Assembly (NCBI GenBank): GCA_964017235.1
Contig: OZ024940.1
Span: 25,301,615-25,365,614, forward strand
Source: Sabellastarte sp. h YS-2021
Taxonomy: Eukaryota; Annelida; Polychaeta; Sabellida; Sabellidae
Length of the DNA: 64,000 nt
Direction: 5' to 3'
Shown: in pieces, positions 39,298 through 49,199 of the stretch
How the letters are laid out: the number at the start of each line of letters is the position of its first letter
Numbering within the stretch: the stretch's first letter is position 1
Program-made: the position numbers and the translations under genes
The notes under the pieces: generated by a model
Databases searched by the model: none
What the model saw: only the letters and a program-made list of their open reading frames with translations
Told to the model about the DNA's origin: nothing

Positions 39298-41286
39298 AAG
39301 CTTCACCGATAGAGTCCACTAGTACGGCTCTCATTATTAAAACTTGTAAATAAAGGCTTATTTCTTGGAATGAACTTAAGCATATAATTTGGTCACAGTT
39401 TATTTTGGTTTACGACAATAAGCTAAAGCCGGAAATATCGAATATTTTTTTTCCAGCCGTAGAAACTGCGGGAAAGGTTTTCAGCCCCGGAAACAAACAA
39501 AACGGTTTTTTTCAAAGAAGAAATACAATACAGCTATGTAAAAGTAACACACACAATTGTTTGTTTAAAGAATGAAATGAAATACAGTTGTAATGAATGC
39601 TAAATATTTAGTAAAGTAGATACGATTTTAGTAAGAGAAATTAAATTTCAGTTGGAGACAGGACTTGAGGGATCAACCTACATTTTTGAAATACCAGGGC
39701 CATTAAATCCTGAATAACTTTGGCATTTTCCAACAGATATATTTTAAATTAAGGCCACATGAAAGTCAGAATCGTAGCTTTTCACTGATTTAAGGCCATT
39801 CGGGTCTGAACATTTTCCTGATTTTCTAGAATTTTGTACATATGCAAAAAGTATATGATCATAGTACTGTTGTTATTAAGGGCTTACAAATGCCCTTGTA
39901 AATTGTTGGAGGAGTTTTTGTCAGTTATAGATTTAACTGTACTCATTCATTAATCTTAAGGTTGCCATTAAATTTCAAAAATGTTTTTTTTTTAACAGAT
40001 AACAGAAATATAAAATAAATATTTTCACCCATTCCTGCAAATTCTTCTGTCGAGGTGCAGTGTTGAAATATGAAGTGCGGTAAAATGGTGCAGTGAGGTC
40101 ATTAATATTCATGAGAAGATATGAGGACACGGCTTTCCCCTGGGATTTCTTTGCAATATTTTAATAATTTTATGAAAGTTGTGAAGGATTTAAGCCCCAC
40201 CCCCATGCTTTCAAGAGCCAATCAGCATGGAGGTGCGGTAAGAGGTGCTAGCTATTCCGGAAAAAATTCCAATATATATTACAGTGGATAGAATTACAAA
40301 ATTTCACCTTGAGTGACTGCATTTAAAAGTAAGGGTTATTATAAAAACTTTTTAATTTATAACATATATTTGGTATTCACAAATGAGATGGAATAATGAA
40401 AAACACTAAATTTCCTAATTATATTACCCTAAAATAGGCTGCTATACTCAGGGGTTTTAATAAAGGTGTGTAGGATTTAAGCCCCGCTCCCATACTTTCA
40501 TGAGCCAATCAGCATGGAGTTGCGGTAAGAGGTGTGCTTTTCCGGAAAAATTCCGATTCCCATTCCGATTCCGAGTTTTATAATGCACCTAAACAAACTA
40601 CGTCTGTGGCAGATGAACCAGGAAGTTGCGAAAATTAATTTACATGAGTACTGTATATTAGCACATTTATATTTGAGGATTATTACAGGAAATAGAGGAA
40701 TAAATTATGTATATTAGTTCTCTTTACAGTTTGAAATTTATCTAATATATTTGCAGCAGTTTTAACTACATATCTCATATTTTCGCCCACTGTCATCTTT
40801 TCCAATTAGTACTATAAACAAGTTAAAAAAAATTCCAGCCCTTTTTACCCCACAGCCTTTAAAGGCAGGTGGGGGGCTGGTCAGGCAGCAGGAACAATGA
40901 TCTTGTGATACTTGGTAGGGACATTGGTCAGAGGTTGTGGGTGTCCAATGTTATGATGTGACCTTGATTTGACCTTTGGCCTTACCAGAGTGAACTTGAC
41001 ATTTAAATTCTTGTCTGGGCTATATCTTGGAAACTGTAAGGTGTGGAAAGTTGATATTTTCTAGGGTTATTTATTGGGGCATGAAGGTGTGTAATGTTAT
41101 GGGGTGACCTTGGTGTATCTGACCATTTTGACATCAGGTGTATTGCCAAGATTAGAGTGAAACCTATTTTATAAAATGTGATATTTTTATCATTTTAAAG
41201 GCAAATTATTGCTTCTAATAGTTCTTAATGGAAGCAGTCTGATTGTATATTCACAAATTTTTGGGATTAAATGGTGAAGAAAACTT
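39298..41286. other. DNA upstream of LMBR1 exon 1
   Basis: Should hold the promoter and any 5' UTR exon; no TATA box placed. Contains a diverged direct repeat (40188-40270 and 40467-40550) with GAGCCAATCAGCATGGAG and, at 40903-41160, two diverged copies of a ~150 bp repeat with GTGACCTTG. Confidence 0.45.
40188..40550. repeat. diverged direct repeat with CCAAT word
   Basis: AGGATTTAAGCCCC...GAGCCAATCAGCATGGAG...TGCGGTAAGAGGTG...TTCCGGAAAAA occurs twice, ~279 bp apart. Confidence 0.8.
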
Positions 41287-41368
41287 TTTCCAGGTATATT
41301 ATCAAAACAACGAGAAATTAGGGACCTTAGCTGTTGTGCAGTGTCTAGCAATTCAGAGGCCAATTGTG

Positions 41369-41474
41369 ACTGGGGACTATCCGCCCCCACACTTTTCCAA
41401 CCATGTCTGATTTTAAAGTGATCACTGAAAATAAATAGTCTTTTAAGAAGGTGTGGGGGAGGATAGCTCCCAGT
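41369..41474. other. imperfect hairpin (and copy at 41903-42008)
   Basis: Arms ACTGGGGACTATCCGCCCCC plus ACAC (41369-41392) and GTGTGGGGGAGGATAGCTCC plus CAGT (41451-41474) pair with three mismatches around a 58 nt loop. Confidence 0.7.
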
Positions 41475-41676
41475 AAAAACAGTAACCATGTATCCATTGG
41501 GTGTTTGTAAATAGACGTCACAATGCCATATCAGCTCAATAAAATATGTTCATAGGTATGTAATTTTCAAAGAATTCCAGGAATTTCTGTATGTAAATTA
41601 ATGGGCAAGGATATATTTCTTGGATTTAAAATTACACTTTGCAACAGTAAGTAACAGAGTAGCATATCCTGACATA

Positions 41677-41748
41677 TTGGGAGACCTGGGTTTGATTCCC
41701 AGTGATGTTCCTAAAAAAAACATCATAGCTTAGTGATAAAGCACTCAG
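41677..41748 (+). other. circularly permuted tRNA-like sequence, copy 1
   Basis: Reads 3' half, 9 nt linker, 5' half. 3' half: TTGGG (anticodon stem), AGAC (variable), CTGGG-TTTGATT-CCCAG (T arm), TGATGTT (acceptor). 5' half: AACATCA (acceptor, fully complementary), TA, GCTT-AGTGATA-AAGC (D arm), A, CTCAG (anticodon stem). All spacings are those of a canonical tRNA; the break is at the anticodon loop. T-loop C56 is T. Confidence 0.6.
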
Positions 41749-42211
41749 TTTGTTGGTTATGTTACTCTTTTATTATTCATTCAAAATACATAATACATGG
41801 ATTTTTTGGTATATATACCTATCCAGGTATATTATCAAAAACAACGAGAAATTAGGGACCTTAGCTGTTGTGCAGTGTCTAGCAATTCAGAGGCCAATTG
41901 TGACTGGGGACTATCCGCCCCCACACTTTTCCAACCATGTCTGATTTTAAAGTGATCACTGAAAATAAATAGCCTTTTAAGAAGGTGTGGGGGAGGATAG
42001 CCCCCAGTAAAAACAGTAACCATGTATCCATTGGGTGTTTGTAAGTAGACGTCACAATGCCATATCAGCTCAATAAAATATGTTCATAGGTATGTAATTT
42101 TCAAAGAAATTCCAGGAATTCCTGTATGTAAATTAATGGGCAAGGATATATTTATTGGATTTAAAATTACACTTTGCAACAGTAATTAACAGAGTAGCAT
42201 ATCCTGACATA

Positions 42212-42283
42212 TTGGGAGACCTGGGTTTGATTCCCAGTGATGTTCCTAAAAAAAACATCATAGCTTAGTGACAAAGCAATCAG
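42212..42283 (+). other. circularly permuted tRNA-like sequence, copy 2
   Basis: Second copy within the 534 bp duplication. Same acceptor, T and D arms; D loop AGTGACA and anticodon-stem strand ATCAG differ. Confidence 0.6.
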
Positions 42284-42350
42284 TTTGTTGGTTATGTTAC
42301 TCTTTTATTATTCATTCAAAATACATAATACGTGGATTTTTAGACACTAA

Positions 42351-43140
42351 ATATGAGCAGAAGCACTGTAGATATACCTTACTAGTGATATATAGAACAT
42401 ATCTATAGGTTACATAGTGTGTAAGATCATGTTGTGACCTTTGACCTTGCTGTAGTGACCTTGAACTTTAAAACTATTCATTCTTTGAAATAGCAAAGTT
42501 CTTCTGGGTCTCCAGGAGTTGTTTGTGTATCTGTTATAGTATTTACATCACTTTATTCACTGTATCTTATTCTTCATCTTATGCCTCATATGATTTACCT
42601 GCAAATACCAAAATGTTAAGAAGTTTAAACTAATTAGGAATTAGCCAAGTTTCATCAAAACTGCAGCAAAAATATAAACTCTGTAACTTAACCGAATAAA
42701 ACACCATTGCTTGAAAAAAATGGCATCAGAGATGAAATTACTTTAACATCATCACAGATTTGTGGGTGGTCATGTAATATGTGAAGACAATGGGTTTGCA
42801 CCAAATAAATAATATCTCCAAATTTTATCTTGCAACCTTTGTAATATCAAGTTATGATTGATTTTTGTCAAGTGCAACATGTAACTTGGTGCTTCTTCAC
42901 ACACAACACTATGTTGCTCTTTGTGCCTCATATTGGACTTCAATACCAGAATTCAGGGAAACACGTTTCCTGGGCCATAGTATTGCATGCTTTTTAGCAA
43001 GTATTTTTGATTTTTTAACAAAACATCTAATCACTTCTAAAAATATTAATATGCATGAAAACATGAAAAAAAAATTTCTAGTTTATTGTTGGTTAAGTGG
43101 TGGTTCACATTCTAGATTTAACTAATATTTAATTTGCTTG
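42351..43140. other. intergenic DNA, little recognised
   Basis: GTTGTGACCTTTGACCTTGC near 42432 is a remnant of the GTGACCTTG repeats; otherwise AT-rich. Confidence 0.4.
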
Positions 43141-43158
43141 CAATTGTAAACACCCAGA

Positions 43159-43229
43159 CTGAGTGCTCTATCACTGAGCTATGATGTCTTGATTTACACA
43201 TCACTGGGAATCAAACCCAGGCCTCTCAG
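43159..43229 (-). other. circularly permuted tRNA-like sequence, copy 3
   Basis: Independent locus. On the minus strand: CTGAG, AGGC, CTGGG-TTTGATT-CCCAG, TGATGT, 10 nt linker GTAAATCAAG, ACATCA, TA, GCTC-AGTGATA-GAGC, A, CTCAG. The D stem is GCTC/GAGC here against GCTT/AAGC in copies 1-2, a paired change. Anticodon stem CTCAG/CTGAG is perfect. Confidence 0.6.
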
Positions 43230-43576
43230 TCTGAGGTTACACTTAATTTTTTTTTATTGAGGATAAAAATTTCCACTGACTTTTATATCTCAACAAGAGG
43301 AGAGTGCCCGTGAACGGGCACTGTGTCAGCTGACTGAATGTTTTTGATTTGTGATGGTGATAATGAGAGGAAAGCATAATTATCAGGGAAAGGGCTGTAC
43401 AGAAATACAGTAAATGGTAACTGAACAGCATGTTCGAAAGATATTCCGAAGCTGACAGAAAAAAAGGACAAAAAAGTTGTGCCCTGCAAATGGTATTATG
43501 AAATAAAGTAACAAGGTAATTGTTTAAGTGTAAAAAGTAGGTTAAAAATATTTAAAGAAATACTATAAATGCAATA

Positions 43577-44395
43577 TCCTCGTTCGACCATGAAGAAGGG
43601 GTCCAAAGGTCAAATCTGACCATACCAAAAGATTCCCAGCCAAAGAATTTAGGATTGTTTACCATCCCAAACCTCTCGGACCAATAATAAGTGAGTCATA
43701 GGCACTTTTTAAGTTTGGCTATCCTTGTTTGACCTTGACGGAGGGGTCCAAGGTCAAATCCGACCACACAAAAAAATTCCCAGCCCATGATTTCCTGTAG
43801 CTTGTTTACCATCCCAAACCTGTAGGACCAATAATAAGGGAGTTCTAAGCAATTGTAAGTTTGGCTATCCTCAATTGACCTTGAAGGAGGGGTCCCAGGT
43901 CAAATCTGACCACACCAAAAGAATCCCAGCCCATGATTTCCTATATGTTGGTTTACCATCCCAAACCTCCAAGACCAATAATACGCGAGTTATAAGCACT
44001 TTAAGTTTGGCTATCTTCGTTTGACCTGGAAGGAGGGGTCTAAGGTGAAATCTGACCACACCAAAAGATTCCCAGCCCATGATTTTCTATAGGTTAGTTT
44101 TCCATTCCAAACCTCTAGGACCAATAATAAGCGAGTTATAAGCACTTTTAAGTTTGGCTATCCTCATTTGACCTTGAAGGAGGGGTCCAAGGTGAAATCC
44201 GACCACACCAAAAAATTCCCAGCTCATGATTTTCTATAGGTTGGTTTTCATTCCAAACCTCTAGGACCAATAATAAGCGAGTTATAAGCACTTTTATGTT
44301 TGGCTATCCTCATTTGACCTTGAAGGAGGGTTCCAAGGTCAAATCGGACCATATTAACAGATTCCCAGCCCATGATTTCCTACAGGTTGGATACA
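43577..44395. repeat. 146 bp satellite, ~5.6 units
   Basis: Unit includes AGTTTGGCTATCCTCATTTG plus ACCTTGAAGGAGGGGTCC, CACACCAAAAGATTCCCAGC and AGGACCAATAATAAGCGAGT. Starts at about 43566, 43712, 43858, 44004, 44150 and 44296. Confidence 0.92.
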
Positions 44396-47300
44396 ATGAT
44401 TTACTCAACAGTGAGAATCTGAAAGAAGCTATTGCTCAGCTATGCCATGACATAGAGGTCTGCAATTTCACTATGTTATAGCTGACCAAAACGTCTGTGA
44501 AAAACATATTTAACAAAATACTCTAAATGTAATAGTTTTCAAGTTACTACTGATTTACTCAAGAGTGAGAACCTCAAAGTAACTATTACACAGCTATGCA
44601 ATGAGCTACATGTCTGCATTTTTGCTCTGTTATAGCTGACCTAAAAGTAGGTGAACAACATATTTAAGCAAAATACTGTAAATGCAATAGTTTTCAGTTA
44701 CAACTGATTTACTCAATAGTGAGAACCTGAAAATAGCTATTGCTCCGCTATGCCATGAGCTATAGGTCTGTAATTTCACTATGTTATAGCTAACCCAAAA
44801 GTAGGTGAACAATATATTTTAACAAAATACTCCAAATGCAATATTTTTCAAGTTATAGCCGATTTACTCAACAGTCAGTGCCTGAGAATAGCTATTGCTC
44901 AGTTGTGCCATGAGCTACAGGTCTGTAATTTCACTATGTTATAGCTGACCCAAAAGTAGCTGAATAACATATTTGCACAAATTTCTGTAAAGGCAATAGT
45001 TTTCCAATTACAACTGATTTACTCAACAGTGAGAACTTCAAAGTAGCTATTACTCAGCTATGCAATGAGCCACAGGTCTGGAACTTCACTATGTTATAGC
45101 TGACCCCAAAATAGGTGAATAACATATTGCAACAAAATACTCTAAATGCAATAGTTTCCAAGTTATAAGTGATTTACTCAAGAGTGATAACCTAAAAGTA
45201 GCTATTACTCAGCTATGCCATGAGCTACAGGTCTGAAATTTTACTATGTTATAGCTGACCCAAAAGTAGCTGAATAACATATTTATACTAAATTCTCTAA
45301 ATGCAATAGTTTTCAAATTATAAGTGATTTGCTCAACATTGAGAACTTCAAAGTAGCTATTACTCAGCTATGCAATGAGTCACAGGTCTGGAACTTCACT
45401 ATGTTATAGCTGACCCCAAAATAGGTGAATAACATATTGAAACAAAATACTCTAAATGCAATAACTTCCAAGTTATAAGCGATTTACTCAACAGTGAGAA
45501 CCTCAAAGTAGCTATTACTCAGCTATGCCATGAGCTACAGGTCTGAAATTTTACTATGTTATAGCTGACCCAAAAGTAGGCGAACAACATATTTAAGCAA
45601 AATACTGTACATGCAATAGTTTTCAAGTTACAACTGATTTACTCAATAGTGATGACCTAAAAGTAGCTATTACTCAGCTATGCCATGAGCTACAGGTCTG
45701 AAATTTTACTATGTTATAGCTGACCCAAAAGTAGCTGAATAACATATTTATACTAAATTCTCTAAATGCAATAGTTTTGCAATTACAACTGATTTACTCA
45801 ATAGTGAGAACCTCAAAGTAGTTATTACTCAGCTATGCAATGAGCTACAGGTCTGAAATTTTACTATGTTATAGCTGACCCAAAAGTAGGTGAACAACAT
45901 ATTTAAGCAAAATACTGTAAATACAATAGTTTTGAAGTTACAACTGATTTACTCAATAGTGATGACCTAAAAGTAGCTATTACTCAGCTATGCCATGAGC
46001 TACAGGTCTGAAATTTTACTATGTTATAGCTGACCCAAAAGTAGCTGAATAACATATTTATACGAAATTCTGTAAATGCAATAGTTTTCCAATTACAACT
46101 GATTTACTCAATAGTGAGAACTTCAAAGTAGCTATTACTCAGCTGTGCCATGACCTACAGATCTAAAATTTCACTATGTTATAGCTGGCCCAAAAGTAGC
46201 TGAATAACATATTTATACTAAATTCTGTAAATGCAATAGTTTTCCAATTACAACTGATTTACTCAATAGTGAGAACCTCAAAGTAGTTATTACTCAGCTA
46301 TGCAATGAGCTACAGGTCTGAAATTTTACTATGTTATAGCTGACCCAAAAGTAGGTGAACAACATATTTAAGCAAAATACTGTAAATGCAATAGTTTTGA
46401 AGTTACAACTGATTTACTCAATAGTGATGACCTAAAAGTAGCTATTACTCAGCTATGCCATGAGCTACAGGTCTGAAATTTTACTATGTTATAGCTGACC
46501 CAAAAGTAGCTGAATAACATATTTATACGAAATTCTGTAAATGCAATAGTTTTCCAATTACAACTGATTTACTCAATAGTGAGAACTTCAAAGTAGCTAT
46601 TACTCAGCTGTGCCATGACCTATAGATCTAAAATTTCACTATGTTATAGCTGGCCCAAAAGTAGCTGAATAACATATTTATACGAAATTCTGTAAATGCA
46701 ATAGTTTTCCAATTACAACTGATTTACTCAATAGTGAGAACCTCAAAGTAGTTATTACTCAGCTATGCAATGAGCTACAGGTCTGAAATTTTACTATGTT
46801 ATAGCTGACCCAAAAGTAGGTGAACAACATATTTAAGCAAAATACTGTAAATGCAATAGTTTTGAAGTTACAACTGATTTACTCAATAGTGATGACCTAA
46901 AAGTAGCTATTACTCAGCTATGCCATGAGCTACAGGTCTGAAATTTTACTATGTTATAGCTGACCCAAAAGTAGCTGAATAACATATTTATACGAAATTC
47001 TGTAAATGCAATAGTTTTCCAATTACAACTGATTTACTCAATAGTGAGAACTTCAAAGTAGCTATTACTCAGCTGTGCCATGACCTACAGATCTAAAATT
47101 TCACTATGTTATAGCTGGCCCAAAAGTAGCTGAATAACATATTTATACGAAATTCTCTAAATGCAATAGTTTTGCAATTACAACTGATTTACTCAATAGT
47201 GAGAACCTCAAAGTAGTTATTACTCAGCTATGCAATGAGCTACAGGTCTGAAATTTTACTATGTTATAGCTGACCCAAAAGTAGGTGAACAACATATTTA

Positions 47301-47965
47301 AGCAAAATACTGTTAAAGCAATAGTTTTCAAGTTACAACTGATTTACTCAATAGTGATGACCTAAAAGTAGCTATTACTCAGCTATGCCATGAGCTACAG
47401 GTCTGAAATTTTACTATGTTATAGCTGACCCAAAAGTAGCTGAATAACATATTTATACGAAATTCTCTAAATGCAATAGGTTTTAAGTTACAAGTGATTT
47501 ACTCAATAGTGAGAACTTCAAAGTAGCTATTACTCAGCTATGAAATGAGCCACAGATCTGAAACTTCACTATGTTATAGCTGATCCCAAAATAGGTGAAT
47601 AACATATTGAAACAAAATACTCTAAATGCAATAGTTTCCAAGTTATAAGCGATTTACTCAACAGTGATAACCTAAAAGTAGCTATTACTCAGCTATGCCA
47701 TGAGCTACAGGTCTGAAATTTTACTATGTTATAGCTGACCCAAAAGTAGCTGAATAACATATTTATACGAAATTCTCTAAATGCAATAGTTTTCAAGTTA
47801 TAAGCGATTTACTCAACAGTGATAACCTAAAAGTAGCTATTACTCAGCTATGCCATGAGCTACAGGTCTAAAATTTTACTATGTTATAGCTGACCCAAAA
47901 GTAGCTGAATAACATATTTATACGAAATTCTCTAAATGCAATAGTTTTTAAGTTACAAGTGATTT
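44396..47965. repeat. 155 bp satellite, ~23 units, with 465 bp higher-order repeat
   Basis: Unit: GATTTACTCAATAGTGAGAA, AAGTAGCTATTACTCAGC, CATGAGCTACAGGTCTGAAA, ACTATGTTATAGCTGACCCA, then GCAATAGTTTTC. The marker GTTATTACTC falls at 45821, 46286, 46751 and 47216, exactly 465 bp (three units) apart. Units flanking this core are more diverged. Confidence 0.95.
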
Positions 47966-48519
47966 TACTCATGATGGAAGTTACTGAAAAGCCCAAAAGT
48001 AGCTATTACTCACTTAGCTATTGAGACAGGCACCCAACTTACTCACCATATTGTAGCTATGAAAAAAGTAGCTGAATAACATATTTTAACAAAATGCTCT
48101 AAATGCAACACTTTTCAAGTTATAAATGATTTTGTGCATGATTTCATGAATTTTAATGCATTAAAAATTATTAAAAAAATTTATTTAAAAAAAAGTAAGA
48201 CAGATCCAGGTCTCATACTCACACAAGAGAATCTACCTGTGGCCTAGTACATATATGCAAGATATGAGAGAAATCCCTGCAATAGTCACTGAGAAAATTG
48301 TGATTAAGTGTTGAAATTTTCACACTTTTGGTGGGGGTACCCCCCTTGTAATGTCTCTAGCAAACAGACGAACAGACAGATTTGCATGCCTTGAACAATT
48401 TTTCATCCTCGATAGATAAGGTATCTTTTAAAAAAAACAGCACGTCTCTAGGCCTTGTAGTTTTGGAGGAGAAGTTGTTCACGCGGACGCGTACGCCCAC
48501 GCCGCAGAGTGACGACATA

Positions 48520-48549
48520 ATGTCAGCTGACTGACAAGTCAGCTGACAT
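48520..48549. repeat. 12 bp perfect inverted repeat
   Basis: ATGTCAGCTGAC, TGACAA loop, GTCAGCTGACAT. Probable right-terminal hairpin of the composite element; GTCAGCTGAC also occurs at 43325-43334. Confidence 0.85.
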
Positions 48550-48555
48550 AAAAAC

Positions 48556-49080
48556 TGTTCTTAATTTCTCCAAGCTATGTAACAAATGCGCACAAACTGT
48601 AAGTTTTAGTAACACAGAGACAATATTTGAAAGGTCAAGGTCGCTATGGCCTGACCTCACGTGGGATTAAATGTACATGGATTAAATATAGTGAACAAAA
48701 AATGTTGTTCATGAATATTCATATCTGCATATGATTTCCTAAATTACCTTCCAAAAGACTTTATAAGAGTATAAATTATAATAGATAAGCAGATAATAGG
48801 GAATTCTGGCGAAATTGACCTTTATATGACCTCTGGGTCTTGGGTTTGAACTTAGCTCTTTTGCTGCCCTTGTGATTATTTGGGGCTTCATATTTAAAGG
48901 AATTTTATGATTTATGAGACGTTTTTTGCTGGGCTGATTATAAGATTATAAATTGAGATTATAAATGCTATAGGTTTCAGTTGCTCGAGCATTGACATTT
49001 ATGAAATGTATAAATGTATAGTAAAAAGATCATTGTTAAACTCTGTACACAAGAACCTTTCCTTGACTTAAATTTAGAAA
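48556..49080. other. intergenic DNA, nothing recognised
   Basis: AT-rich; TGTTCATGAATATTCATATC-type words recur at ~48705 and ~49978. Confidence 0.4.
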
Positions 49081-49084
49081 TCTG

Positions 49085-49196
49085 CCCTGTTTGGCATAGT
49101 GTGATGAGTAACCATCCCATCACTGAAGTTAAGCAGCCCTGGGCTTGGTTAATACTTGGATGGGTGACCGTCTAAGTTCTAATCCAGGTATTAATG
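49085..49196 (+). pseudogene. 5S rRNA-derived sequence
   Basis: CACTGAAGTTAAGCAGCC and GGTTAATACTTGGATGGGTG plus ACC correspond to the A-box to C-box part of 5S rRNA; the 5' third is diverged (AACCATCCCATC). Either a 5S pseudogene or the head of a 5S-derived SINE; no body could be defined. Confidence 0.8.
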
Positions 49197-49199
49197 AAT

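Larger units (their letters stand above)
41287..42345. repeat. 534 bp tandem duplication
   Basis: About 500 bp from CCAGGTATATTATCAAAA recurs at an offset of 534 bp with only scattered changes, so the duplication is recent. Each copy holds an imperfect 24 bp hairpin and a permuted tRNA-like sequence. Confidence 0.93.
43291..48555. mobile_element. composite non-autonomous element with satellite core
   Basis: Left end CAACAAGAGG followed by a perfect 9 bp hairpin (AGTGCCCGT GA ACGGGCACT, 43303-43322) and GTCAGCTGAC. Right end GGCCTTGTAGTTTTGGAGGA...ATGTCAGCTGAC then, 6 nt later, GTCAGCTGACAT and AAAAAC. The layout (AACAAGAG + hairpin at the left, mirrored 10-mer and T/A-rich end at the right, tandem ~150 bp units between) is that of abundant bivalve elements often linked to Helitron-like transposition. 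The two ends belonging to one element is an inference. Confidence 0.5.

Noticed and set aside
41190-42023. Repeated frame beginning MVTVFTG(S/G)YPPPHLLKRL
   Set aside because: It occurs in both copies of the 534 bp duplication and crosses the hairpin; no family features and no splice context.
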